Assembly (NCBI GenBank): GCA_961205875.1
Contig: OY540817.1
Span: 14,481,001 to 14,545,000 of the forward strand
Direction: 5' to 3'
DNA length: 64,000 nt
DNA from: Sialis fuliginosa
Taxonomy: Eukaryota > Arthropoda > Insecta > Megaloptera > Sialidae
Part shown: positions 33,532 to 45,146 of the stretch, piece by piece
Numbering within the stretch: the stretch's first letter is position 1
Layout: the number at the start of each line of letters is the position of its first letter
Translations under genes and position numbers: made by a program
Notes under the pieces: generated by a model
What the model was told of the DNA's origin: nothing
The model's input: the letters and a program-made list of their open reading frames with translations, nothing else
The model's database searches: none

Positions 33532-36009
33532 TTTGCACATTTGAATACATTTGTCAATAAATATATTACTAAAAATTAATAGACATTTTCAATCATTCCT
33601 TGATACAGATTTTCAAACCTATTTGTTTTATTTGGTTACTAAAAAAATAAGTACAGTAATTAAAAAAGTACAGAGTTTTTTCAGTTGAATGGAAATGAAT
33701 AAAAATATTTTCTTGTGTTAATATTAAATAATGGTATAATGTTAATATCAGTACTACCTAGCTTAAAACCTATTTTTTTAATTTGCAAAGATGTCAGTAT
33801 ATAATTAATATAAATATAATAAATATAATATCGAACTGTGGTGGAAAGGGCAGGAGCTACGGGAGTGTGTTATATAAAACATAACTTACGCTTATTTACA
33901 ATAGTTGCTCTTGTTTGTTAGCTCTGCCCAAAATTGTGATGTTTTGTGAATTTTTTGCATGTTATAATTAAAGTGTTTAGTACCTGATACAGAACTGTTA
34001 CCGCAATCGCAGTATAGAGTTTCAGTTAGACCAATTGTGTACTAGAAATGCAACTTGTTAGCGTGGCTTAGTTTGATTCATCTTAACGTTCTAATTAAAC
34101 TTCGAATTATTGGATTCGAGAAGTTTAATTAGTACAGTAAGACGAACCAGGTTTAGAATATTCTAGTTAATAAATAACTATTTAATCGACATTTTTCTTC
34201 AATAAAATAATCATACATCCTACTAATTGGGCTCAGGTAACGCACATCCTAATTAGTCCAGTACTTAAAAAAAATACAAAATATATATTTAGTGAAAGTT
34301 TGGTCCATATCCAAAATAATATACTTATGAAATATTATTTTTATACCCGTAAAAATATAGAAAGCTATAAAAATGTATATATCTCGTCTCTGATAATAAT
34401 ACACATTATTTTTATAGTAATATCGGTTAACGTTTAGATATTGTTGGAAATCAGAAACTTCATTATAATTTTATTTTACGAAAATTCAATCAAAAAATGC
34501 ACTTTTTAATAAAAACAGTAATATAATTTTAAGGATATACGAGCATAAGAAAATGTTACATATACAATAAGATAGCTAAGATATTTTTTTTCTTATTTAC
34601 CCTGATCCCCCCTAACTACATACTGTTAAACTCGATCCGAATATGCCACTTGGAAAGGTTCCTTGTGAGTGTGTTTTTTTTTAAATTGGCGTGAGTGATT
34701 AATGAAATAAAAACATATTTTTGGGCGTTAAATTGCCTCAAGACATCTCTGTCATATTATACATTTAATAACTACACATGTACGTGTGCAAATCTGATTT
34801 GCACTTTGTACACGGTTTACACTGCCGCAGTGACTCTGTATTGAAATCGTAATAAAACAACCCGAGCAATGTAAATCACACGGCTTGTTTATTAACATGA
34901 TGGTATTATTTTGTATGTTTAGTTTGAAATGAAGTCGTTACTTGAGTGTAACGTAATCAATACAGCTCATTAATTAAGGTGTAAATTAATCAAACTGAAA
35001 TAATTTGAACAGTTTAGTTTTTAGATCTATATAGTATAAGGGCTTCTAATTAAGGGGTTATTCTAGTCTAGAAATTAAAAAAAATTTTTTTTTTTTATTT
35101 TCTGAAAGTAAATATGTACTGAAAAGGAAAATTTAAAATTTTTAAAATTCACTAAGTTATAGTGAATTGAATACGAGAGGATTAAGTATTGACGCACTGG
35201 CGGCGCGGCGGCGCGCATCGGACAATATTTACTTTAAACTTTAAACGCGTTTTTTTCGAAATTACTTTTTTCAAAGTGGTTAACATAATATCTCGAGTTT
35301 ATTTGACAGATTGACTTGATATTTGGTGTGTATCTTCAATATAAGTTGCTTTATGCCCCCTACTGCGGAAATTGCTAAATAAATTATTATTACTAATTTT
35401 TTTATAAAAAAACTTAAATGAAAGTACTGAATTTTTTATTTTTATTTATTGCCGACAGCCACCATTTTATATTTTTATTTGTTCTTTTTGGTACCTACCA
35501 TAATGTTTTGAAATCCTGTCGACCACAACGCAACTTTTTTTATGTCCTTATGTAGAACTTAATAACTTTTTTAATTTTAATTTTTTTATAAGTTCTTGAA
35601 ATATAAATAAATAAAACAGTAAAAAACAATAGTAAAAATATTTTTAGTTTTTTTATTTTATTCAATCATAAAAAATGGCTGAAATTTATTCTCCTAGACT
35701 AGAAAAGTTTGTATGGATACACGATTTTTTAATATTTCTATCTACCTTTCTCCGACGAACTTCTGTCATATTTTAGGTAACATCCGAACAAAAGTTTCCG
35801 TTTTCTTTTTCGTTTAAAAACTTCTCAATATGGTTTTACAAGGTTTCAAATTATTATCTTTACGATAATTCTGTAAGGAGCGAAAATGATAATCTTAGGG
35901 TACAAGGTAGACCAAATAGGGTGAATGGGGTAAGACAGCTAAATTGAAACAATATTTTTCGGGTCTGCAAAGAAACATAAAATCTATATAGCACTTTAAT
36001 TTTTTACCA
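33532..36009. other. AT-rich stretch with a GC burst and a possible TIR element
   Basis: 35051-35075 (AAGGGGTTATTCTAGTCTAG) and 35690-35705 (CTCCTAGACTAGAA) share an inverted TTCTAGTCTAG and may bound an old element related to 44771-45144. Inside it, 35191-35225 is a striking GC-rich burst (CGGCGCGGCGGCGCGC). No gene is supported. Confidence 0.4.
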
Positions 36010-36262
36010 TTTTTAGTTTTCCGTACCGAAATTGGGAAATAGGAATACTTATGGAATCAACATAGTGTGACAGAGTCTTCTATTTACTTAACCGTTTGAT
36101 TTAGAAAGATGAGATATGACATAACTATAGTAAATGGTAGACAAATAATAGATCTGAGTTATTAAAATAAAATTTTATGTTTTCAGTGTTTTTTGAAGGG
36201 GAGAAATGTGTTACGTATTTTTTTATTAATCCCGGCGTGTGGGGTATCAAATGAAAGCTTAT
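36010..36262 (+). repeat. Interspersed repeat, TTCCGTACCGAAA family
   Basis: Second copy of the family at 31505-31757: TTTTCCGTACCGAAATTGGG at the left, GGTATCAAATGAAAGC at the right, with the same spacing. Non-coding. Confidence 0.6.
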
Positions 36263-36626
36263 AATTATAAAAATCTTCGTATAAAATATTTCCAAAAAAT
36301 CGTAAAAATCATTGTCACTGCTCATCTCCAAATATAATATTGAGAAAATTTAATAAAATGGGAATATAAACAAAATTCACCTGTACTTACTTATTTTTTT
36401 TTCAAAAATAATGTATGATACATTTGGAGGCATCTGTTTTCTAATAGTGGAACTATTAAATCTAATTATTTTATTTATATAACTTCACAAAAATGTTGGT
36501 TCGCGATGGATCGTAATAAAAATAAAATTGGGCCATAAACATAGAAAGTTTGAGAAGCTCTGCAGTAACTGTTAAAACTCGTGTATAGAGAATATATCAA
36601 AATAATGTATGATACATTTATGTGTA

Positions 36627-36835
36627 GATAAACAAGCTGGCTCCTTTAAACTACAACAGCGTTGTCAAACAACAAGTGAGTACACAAACCAGGCGCACAC
36701 TGACAAAAGATTACAAGCAATGAACAGCCCGAGAGCTAAAACTGCGCCTTTACAATTCCCGCCCCAGGGATCACAGTCACAGTCGCTATCGATCCCTTTA
36801 CAAAAACATTTCAACAAAGGCCCCACTTTACTAGT
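36627..36835 (+). other. Candidate internal exon
   Basis: A GC-elevated, CAG/CCC-rich open stretch sits between TTTATGTGTAG (a weak acceptor) and a GTAAGC donor at 36836. The plus-strand frame, within a 121-codon open frame from 36609, gives a polar Q/S/P-rich peptide (segments KLQQRCQTTSEY and FPPQGSQSQSLSIPLQKHF), typical of disordered regions. No family is recognised. The minus strand of the same region also encodes a Cys-rich plus hydrophobic stretch, so the coding strand is not certain. Confidence 0.3.
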
Positions 36836-38204
36836 AAGCCTCACAGTTTTTCTTCCGAAGAAGACTTGTTTTATATGTATTTATTATTTTATAGTATGTA
36901 GTATAATTTGTAGAAAAATATTGTTTACTAGAAACTTTTTGTGCTCAGTATGTAAATATTTATATTATAGATAGACAAATAATAGGGTTAACTGTCTGAA
37001 TGATTTATGGCCGATCTCACCGCTTTAAATTGTTGCACCAAGTGATGCTTAAGTCGTTAAGTATCATCTTTTAAGTCCTAGTGAAAGTGATACTTTAGTT
37101 CCACTTAATTTTAAAACTGTACACAAAAATGAATATTGTAAACATTTTTGATAGCTTATAACATTTTAAGCCAAGTTTATTTTAGATATAACCACTTTCA
37201 TGATATGTTAAAATTAACCTTTTTAAAATTGTTTCGTTTAAGTTTCCAGTCTTAGGTTTGCTAGCACGTTTGAAAAATAAACAAATCTACAATTTATATT
37301 CAAAATTACATTGACATTAACGATTATCTTTATTCTGTTGCATGGACCAAGGTTTAATTACCTCGAAAAAAGACCTGTAGATCGACGTAAAATTTAGGTT
37401 CAACTTAAGACTAAGGAACAGAAATAAGTTTGAGCGGTGAGACCGAGTATTAGATATATAAAATCAATTTATAATTTAGTTGTCACATTTGAATTTTTGT
37501 TTTTAATATTATTGGCAGTTTCTATTCAATTTCATGGTTAATTTTATTATAGTTACACCAACACATGGTGATGTTTTAGACTAATCCTACAAAGCCCGAA
37601 TGATTGTAATCAATTCATCAAAGCAGGTTGGAAAAATAACAAAAATTGACCTTTGTAAAATTGCACCCAGTCGTTGTAAAGTTACGCAAAAAATAATGAT
37701 AGAACAAATAAACCGAAATGTACGGGAAATGTAATCATGTTAGCGGGAAAAATTGTACACATGAATAAAGAAAAACTGAGACGTGGAAACCAATTTTCAA
37801 AAGCCAATGATTAGTTAAACTCATCCTTTACATTAATAAAAATTATATTAATAAAGAATTTGTTTAGTTATAAATAATAATATTATATAGGTTATTTGAT
37901 TTATGTTCTCTAATAAATAATTAAAGCTGAAAGAAAGTGGATTTAGTTACTTTGGCTTCTGCTTGTCTCAATTGTTAAATATAAAATAATTTATATTTTT
38001 TTATATACAAAAGTACATGTATATATGTTGTGAATATTTATTTTCTTCTATTTAGTGAAAGATATTAAAAAAAAATTATATTAATACCAAATACATATGA
38101 ATCTATAGTTATAGTTATAAGTAAGATTGAAGTTGAGAAAGAAATTTGATTTTTACAAACCTTTTTAGCGACTAACGACATAATGGTTGGAAATAACATC
38201 GGTT
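36836..38204. other. AT-rich non-coding stretch
   Basis: No repeat or gene recognised. Confidence 0.4.
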
Positions 38205-38240
38205 GAAGAACTTACCTGAAAAATAAAATAAATTATTAAT
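38205..38240 (-). promoter_or_regulatory. Candidate recursive-splicing (zero-length exon) site, minus strand
   Basis: On the minus strand a T-rich tract reads TTTATTTTATTTTTCAG and is followed at once by GTAAGTTCTTC, i.e. a strong 3' splice site fused to a consensus 5' splice site. The junction is between 38216 and 38215. This is the structure of the ratchet points that split very long introns in Drosophila. A TTAAT-type branch candidate lies about 25 bases upstream. Function is inferred from the motif only. Confidence 0.45.
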
Positions 38241-40336
38241 TTACACGTCAATAATGATTTAAAATGTACAATAATTTAGAAATAATATAGATGTTTTATA
38301 AATATAGAAAAATTAATAATAAAGAAATAAATGTTCAAAAAAGAATTGTTGGTTGTCTAGAACAGGCGTTCGCTAAAGCCGACCTGTGGGACACATCCGG
38401 CCTGAGTTTACCCTGCGATGATATTTTGATTATCATAAATTTTTATAATAATTTACTGTCATATTGACAACAAAGTTTCAGATAACTATTTGTCATAAAA
38501 TATTGGATTAAGAATTTACATAAAACATTAAAATTTTCGAAATTCCATAAATTGGCGCATTTTTGTTTGTTAAAATACAGTTTTATACTTTTGACATATA
38601 AACTTTTAAATAAAAATTCTCCAAAATTTACGAAATAAGTTATATTATTTTATCCAGATATCCGCTAAAAGTATTTGCACTTTTTTTATTAAGTAGACGT
38701 CATTTAATCTAACTTTAAAGAAGTAACGTGGATGCAGAATTGTGTATTTTCATACCATTCTAAAATATCAAATAAAGAAACCAGCCATTCAGTATTATTT
38801 TCTTTAACAACAAATACGAGAATTTAATATTAAATTCTATATCATATCCTATATACATATGTATATATATATATATAATGCAAGCTTTGATAGATAAAAT
38901 AATAATGTAATATAAATGCGAATGCTGTAAATTTAAAATTACCGCAAAGACGGTTCTGGAATCTTTGTCTAAACAAATACAAAGCAACCTGGATGTTTTA
39001 TATGCTTGCTTCGTGCACATTTTAAGCAATATCAAGATTTAATTTTCACTGATAAAATACGTTTGGGAGTCTGTGGCGTATTTTATATGACAGGGGTGGC
39101 CAAATATTTAAAATATATTAACTGGCTAAATAACAAAAAAATGTTATTTATCCCCTATAAATCTAAAGTTTCTATTTTAGTTTTATGATCATCCGACTAA
39201 AATTTTTCATGAAGGTAGCTAAAAGTCACATGGTGTTCTTAGGAGGTAATGATGGGGTATGCCTAAATTAAGTTCGCCCTAATCATTTCTAACCAGGCTC
39301 TTATGTCGAAAAGGTATGCTTCAATCACTCTAATGAGGCTCTTTATTATTTTATGCCTAAAAGTGGATGTAAGTTAACACTCACTATCAGCGTATTTTTT
39401 TTTTTTACATCACTCACCTATATACATTAGTGTGGTCCTTAGATGGGGTTGGGACGAGTTTTGACTGGGCCGTTCCCCAAATCAGCTCCAAATAATTTTA
39501 AAAAATGTGGAAAAAGTTTCAGTTCTTTATCTTAAAAATTGGCTATTACCAGAGGGGGGTGATTTTCCTATTTAAAATACACGTGTTTTTCGATTTTCAA
39601 AGACCTGAATACTAAAGCGTCTTAAGCTCTTTCTAAAAATCTAGTATAATTTTAATAATATGAATAATCTAATTATCTATGAAAATAAAAGCATTTATTA
39701 TTACTTTTAACTGTCAATTAAATAGATATATAGAAATATTAATATCTAAAACTGTTGAAATATTAAATAAATAAGAGGCCTTTGACAAACTAATATTTTT
39801 TTAAATAGAAAAATTACTACACCGATTTATAATAAACATTTTTGAAATAAAATCACAGAATCGAATTAAAATATACCTATCTCAAACATTAACAAAAACA
39901 ACAATTAATGTAATGTAGTTTATATTCAATTTATTGTTAGAAAGTATTAACTTATGTAATTTCTTCTGTACCATGTTGTATAAAAAAAGTCTTGTACCGA
40001 CCAGGGCGCAGTTTATTTTAATACTGTTATGAATATTGCAGTCTTTAAATATTCTTTAGTTTGGCCAACCATTTTCGAGAGTATTGAGTTGCTTTATTAA
40101 TATTCAAGTCAAGTTGATTTTTTTTTCAAACTAGAATCTGGAGATATTCGAATGAATTGATTTTTGCTATTGTTTTTATGCAGAGTACCTTATATTGAAA
40201 TAAATTCCAATGAATAATTTAGATATTAATTTTTAAAATCCTTTTGAATACACGGGTTGTTATTTCAGTGTTGAAAGTTTTGTAATAGAACTTTTCAACT
40301 TTTCAACGGGTAAATGTAATTTATTAATTTTCTATA
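38241..40336. other. AT-rich non-coding stretch with hAT-type ends
   Basis: CAGGCGTTCGCTAAAGCC near 38363 and CAGGGGTGGCCAAATA near 39091 look like single hAT ends; no partners were found. No gene is supported. Confidence 0.4.
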
Positions 40337-41035
40337 TCTCTATATATAAAATTATATATACATATATATAAATGAATATTCGTTTGTATATGGCTTATAG
40401 ACTCGGGAATTATTGAACCGATTTCAATGCGGTCTTCATCAGTATGGCTTTTAATATTTTATGAAAATCTAAGATTTAACATCAAAAGATTAAAAAAATC
40501 TTTATCAAGTCGTGTTTTGTTTCCATGATATCATAGCATACAACTGTCACTAAGGTATATAAAAACATAGTACCTAGCCATGGAATACAGAATTCTATAA
40601 TTTACGGTTTCAGTATTTTATTAATTTAAGTAACTATGATCATGTCTTTTTCAAATATTTTATCGAACAAAAGATGCATTTTCAAGAAAGGTAAAATATG
40701 GAAATTAATTATTGTTATTATGATTGTTGCTAATCTATTTATTTATTTTTAATTTTCATACAAATTCTAAGACAAAAAAGACTTGGTGTCATGAAAATAT
40801 AATTTTACACGATTTTCTCAATAACTACTGAACGGATTTTATTCCGGTTTTCACTAGTGGATATGTAAAGTTTAGGTGTATAATTTTTGTATATTTTGTC
40901 TAAATTTCATGAAGTCGAAAAAAAAACAGTCAATCGTGTGTTGTGGGCATGTTGGGTGGGTATGTCGGGTGGGCATGATTACTTTATGTTTAATTGAATT
41001 AATTTCCCCGGGTAACACCGGGTTCAATGCGCTAG
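40337..41035 (+). mobile_element. Non-autonomous Helitron
   Basis: Starts TCTCTATATATAAAA after a host A and ends with the hairpin CCCGGGTAACACCGGG, a short spacer and CTAG before a host T. The inside has the insect Helitron wording (ATGAATATTCGTTTGTATATGG, split here by type; ACCGATTTCAATG). 699 bp and no Rep/helicase coding. Confidence 0.75.
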
Positions 41036-41125
41036 TTTGAAATAAATTGTGATTTTACAAAAATATCTTTACAATAACATTATCTGTAACATTAAGACAA
41101 AATTTTAAGTTCACCTCTTGAACGG

Positions 41126-41148
41126 GCGTGAGTAACAATTACTCACGC
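41126..41148. other. Perfect short hairpin/palindrome GCGTGAGTAA-CAA-TTACTCACGC
   Basis: Ten-base arms with a three-base spacer, each arm containing a TGAGTAA AP-1-like half-site. It sits just before the candidate exon at 41215-41366 and could be a regulatory site or simply a chance palindrome. Confidence 0.4.
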
Positions 41149-41214
41149 GCTCAGCTCTAAAACACACGCACGAACATGCACAGTAACTGGATTAGCTATT
41201 CTGAGGGAAGTTAA

Positions 41215-41366
41215 AGTGTAACAGAAACCGAATACAATTTTAATGAGGGCTATAAATATTTTATTACACGTCATAAAAGTGTCAACAGACGCAAGATGCA
41301 GGATTACCTTTCAGCGAAGTGTCTTTTTAATCGTAAAACTGGCCAAGCCATTGCTGGACCTCTGAA
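41215..41366 (+). other. Candidate exon ending in a GTAAGC donor
   Basis: A 51-codon open stretch with protein-like composition (segments TEYNFNEGYKYF and AKCLFNRKTGQAIAGPLK) ends at a GTAAGC donor at 41367. A good acceptor (TTTATTTTCAG) lies 263 bp downstream at 41629; splicing there gives IMEFVM and a stop. No family is recognised and the left border is unclear. Confidence 0.25.
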
Positions 41367-41434
41367 GTAAGCAGTAAAAGTGTACGACCTTTTAACTAAG
41401 ATGACGTTTCAAGTGAAATTTTATAACACTTGAA

Positions 41435-41468
41435 CGTGCGTGCGTGAGCGTGTGTGTGCGTGAGTGGG
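41435..41468. repeat. CGTG/TG-rich simple repeat
   Basis: Alternating CGTGCGTGCGTGAGCGTGTG-type purine-pyrimidine sequence. Confidence 0.7.
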
Positions 41469-41629
41469 TAGTTTATTATTAAGAATGCTTGATCTAACGA
41501 AATTAAATCTTGTAACGATATAATAGTATATATAAATAATGTTTTGAAGATTTTATGATACTGTTGTATATTGGCCTGATAATATGAAATTAAACTTTAT
41601 TATCTTACTTGTTATTAATTTATTTTCAG

Positions 41630-41704
41630 GATAATGGAATTCGTGATGTGATTATTTTTAACGCTCCTGCGTTTTATGGTTTTTATTATGAATACAAAGA
41701 ATGA
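41630..41704 (+). other. Candidate terminal exon after a strong acceptor
   Basis: Follows TTAATTTATTTTCAG. In phase 0 it reads DNGIRDVIIFNAPAF and on to a TGA at 41702; in the phase set by the 41366 donor it ends after six codons. Either is possible; both are unproven. Confidence 0.2.
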
Positions 41705-41799
41705 TCTCATATTTTCTATACTTCATATTATCTAACACCTTTGTAAATCTCCAAATGGACCAATCACAATCACAACATTTGCTATTTAATATATATGCA

Positions 41800-42503
41800 C
41801 AGGGCCGTAACTACCGCCGGGGCAGTGCCCTGGGCCCCCCGAACAACTCACACAAAAACAAAACTCATTTTGTTTCAATACGGAGGAATTTTTTCTGGCT
41901 GATGACACGGAACACTAATTGTGTAATTTTTTATTTTTGCAATCCGGCCAATAGAATTGAAGATATGTTAAAAAACGTACCCGAGTAACCGTAAAAAGGC
42001 GTTTTTTTAAATGGTCCAAAAAAATTGCCTTCCGGAGGTCAATCAATGTAAAGATTTAAGTTTCGTACTAACTATAATGCCTAGAACAAGCTAATAAAAA
42101 AGTTGCTCCTTCCTTTTAGTTTCTTATAAAAAAAATCGCTAATATGACTCCAATATAAATCGCGTTTTATGCAGCTCGTTATGAGAAATTCGAAAATATT
42201 TTTTTTATTGAAAAGTTGTTAAAAATAATAAACAACAAAATTTATCTTACATTTTTTTAATGAAATCGACAAGGTATAGAAACACGAAAACAACTTCGAG
42301 CGCATTGTTTTTTTTTTTTTTGAAATAATTATTTACCGATGTAATTTTAATTGTTTATAAAAAAAATTTTAAGCCTTCATATTTTCACTGAAACCTTTTT
42401 TATGAAAAAAGTCACATACACGAATGTTGTCCAATGAAATTTTTATAATGGGCCCCATATTGACATGCTCCCCGGGGCCCCAGAGCCTCTAGTTACGACC
42501 CTG
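41800..42503. mobile_element. hAT-like non-autonomous element (CAGGGYCGTAACTA ends)
   Basis: 704 bp with ends CAGGGCCGTAACTA and, in reverse complement, CAGGGTCGTAACTA, then GC-rich subterminal parts (GGGGCAGTGCCCTGGGCCCC and GGGGCCCCGGGG). The flanking 8-mers TATATGCA (41792-41799) and GATATGCA (42504-42511) differ at one base. No transposase. Confidence 0.8.
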
Positions 42504-42511
42504 GATATGCA

Positions 42512-44270
42512 CTAATATATCGTGCAAATTTTTCAGGAGACAATATAAACTTAACAATACTTGATACATTTTACATACAATTAGTAGATTTTGCTATACT
42601 GTCTTTGGTAAACATTTGTACATGACAGTTATTATCGACTGGTGTAAAAGTATTATTTTAACGTTTGGCCCTTTAAAATTATTAGTAGCATGCGATTTTA
42701 ATTCTTCATCTAAATCAGTGTTTGTGCAATCCAGTATAAAAATTAATTAGTTATGAATTTTGCTTAATATGCTACACCTATATTGTTATTATTTATAAAA
42801 ATTTTAATTATGTAAATATCTGTAGTGACAATTAACAACCGTTTTTGTAGGGAAGTTCCTTTATAATTGCTTTGGTTTACCAACATAAAATGCCTTTTGT
42901 GATGTATGGTGTTTCATTTGTATTTAATAATACAAACGTTCGCAACTGCGGAAGTTTCTGACTTAATATTGAAGAATTACAAGTACTCCTTTTTAGTATC
43001 ATAAATATTTATAACAGACAAACACAAAACAACTTCTCAACAATGTTTGTAGAACTTTAGTTATAGGTAACTAATGAGTTACAATTTGTACATTAAAATA
43101 CCATGAAATTATGTATTTTCTTGGATATTTACAATTCCGGAATAAATAAAGCAATATTTCAGGAATCTTAATTAATGTAATTTAAAATGAGTTTTACTTT
43201 TGTGAAAATAAAATATGTAATTTATTTTCCCTCGTTTGTGAAATTGTATGTAATAAATTCTTATTTATTCAGTGAAAGCTTCTGGGATTCGCAAACCTCT
43301 CGAATTGTTAGTGTTTCATCTACCTTCAGATCTTCACATATGTTTACTTGAAAAATACCACTCATTATACGCAAAATTAAATTAAACTCTTATTATACAG
43401 TGGTGGTTATGCAATTATTTTTGTATTGTATATTTGCTGTATAATTTTTTTTAAATCTAATTTATTAAATGCCTTTTTTTTTTTTCCTAAATTATTTTTG
43501 AACTTTTTTAATGTATTATCGTATTTTTATTTTAATGTCATTTGAGACAAATAAGAATGTGTTTTTTTGTTAAGTTGATTTGTATTTTTTTTTATTCAAA
43601 TTACCAAAGAATAAGAAATACATTTTTTATTAACTTTTAACTATTATTTTGTCTAATCTTTTCTATTTAAAATGGTCACCATTTTCGACGCTGTTTTTTT
43701 TTCTAAACCGTATTTTTTTATATGTACTTTACGATGATAGTAAAAAAAATTATAATTATTTTAAAAACCTGTTTTCTGCATTGCTTTTATATATTATAAT
43801 ATTATTAACTTTATTTTTTTGATATTTTTACTCTAAAATCAATAATATTGTACAAAAAAATTTTCAAAAACAAAAAAAATAAAAGTAGAGTTAAAAAAAT
43901 TCTTATAAAATTTTCCTTAGTACAGAAACCACAGTTTCTCCGTTTTACCAGTAGTTAGTAAATACTATTGAAAAGTACATGAAAAAAATCCATTTAAAAA
44001 ACTATTGTTGCCTACAAATTATCAATGGAATATTTACTTTTGCAATCCAAATAGAACCGAATATACTATTTAAATGTTCAAGAGAAATCGTAAATAGAAC
44101 TCAAAAAATGGTTTTCGAATATCGACCAATTTAATACTTAAAACAAGTTAAAGCAACCCTTCCTTCGAGTTGCTTATTTAAGAAAATGTTCTCTAATATT
44201 AATCCACATATGACGAGCCTTCATTTCTGATAAACAACCCTTCATGTACTACATATTAAATACATAATAT
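42512..44270. other. AT-rich non-coding stretch
   Basis: Long T and A runs; no gene or repeat recognised. Confidence 0.4.
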
Positions 44271-44615
44271 TCATATACACAGAGATATGCACACATGTAC
44301 TCTCATTAAGGAGTAAATATCATAGACCGCATCTAAACCGTGCTGACTTGCGGCTGCTCCATTATTCCGTGCAGGGACTGGAGATGTGTACTTTAGGATT
44401 GGTCCCTTCAAGGATCTAGTTTGTCTTTTACCGCTAACTAACAGGCCGCTATAAACAAGCGCTTTGTTTATCTGCAGACAACTCAAAACAACAACCTTAC
44501 CCTTGAATTGACTCTTGAAGAAGTCTTCTATGAGATAAGCGACATTGTTTTGCCATCCTCGCCCCATTTACAAGCGTTATATTTATATTTTATAATAACT
44601 ACTTGAATGTAATTA
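44271..44615. other. GC-elevated island with coding potential on both strands
   Basis: Minus: a 98-codon frame (44567-44271) starts MGRGWQNNVAYLIEDFF and has a GTAAGG donor-like site after its 23rd codon. Plus: a frame from about 44456 follows TTTGTTTATCTGCAG and contains NNNLTLELTLEEVFYEISDI before a stop near 44615. Neither matches a family I recognise. The island may be an exon on one strand or an old repeat. Confidence 0.25.
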
Positions 44616-44770
44616 TTAAAAATATATCAATCCTCTAAAGAGAAAAAATATTTTGTGCTATCATTCAGATTATACTCGTATAGAACTAGTACTTTCTCGT
44701 GTAAATGCACACAATGATTTTTAATCCTCTCCCTTCTATTACTTAATAATAATATCTTATGTTTATATTA

Positions 44771-45144
44771 GGGGTTATTTTAAGAAAATTTTTACAACTA
44801 CACATTTTCCTCTTTTTTTTTGCTTTGTACATGTCATTTTTCAACTGGATGATTTTTTCGTAGTATATTTAGGTTTCAATTGTAATGACCATTTTTTTGC
44901 TTTTCAACTGTATTTCTTTGTTGTATATATGTATATTCTAATTGCAATGACATTTTTTTGTTTTCTGTCTGTACTTTTTCAACCAGATGTATCTTTTTTG
45001 TAGTATATTTATGTTTTAATGGTTGTAATTACTTTTTTTTGCTCTAAATTTATAATTTTCAACTACACAAATTGACTTTTACAACTGCAGTTTTCATTTT
45101 TAGAACAACAGAAACAAGCTAAAACTACACACTAAACTAACCCC
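44771..45144. mobile_element. TA-flanked MITE (GGGGTTA ends) with internal degenerate repeats
   Basis: 374 bp between TA (44769-44770) and TA (45145-45146). Ends are GGGGTTATTTTA and, in reverse complement, GGGGTTAGTTTA. TA duplication fits Tc1/mariner-type insertion. About three degenerate 75-80-bp units (TTTTCAACTG, then GTAGTATATTTA) fill 44815-45045. Non-coding. Confidence 0.6.
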
Positions 45145-45146
45145 TA

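Noticed and set aside
33198..33557. 119-codon minus-strand open frame with an internal peptide repeat
   Set aside because: The peptide repeat only reflects the DNA duplication inside a non-coding hAT-like element.
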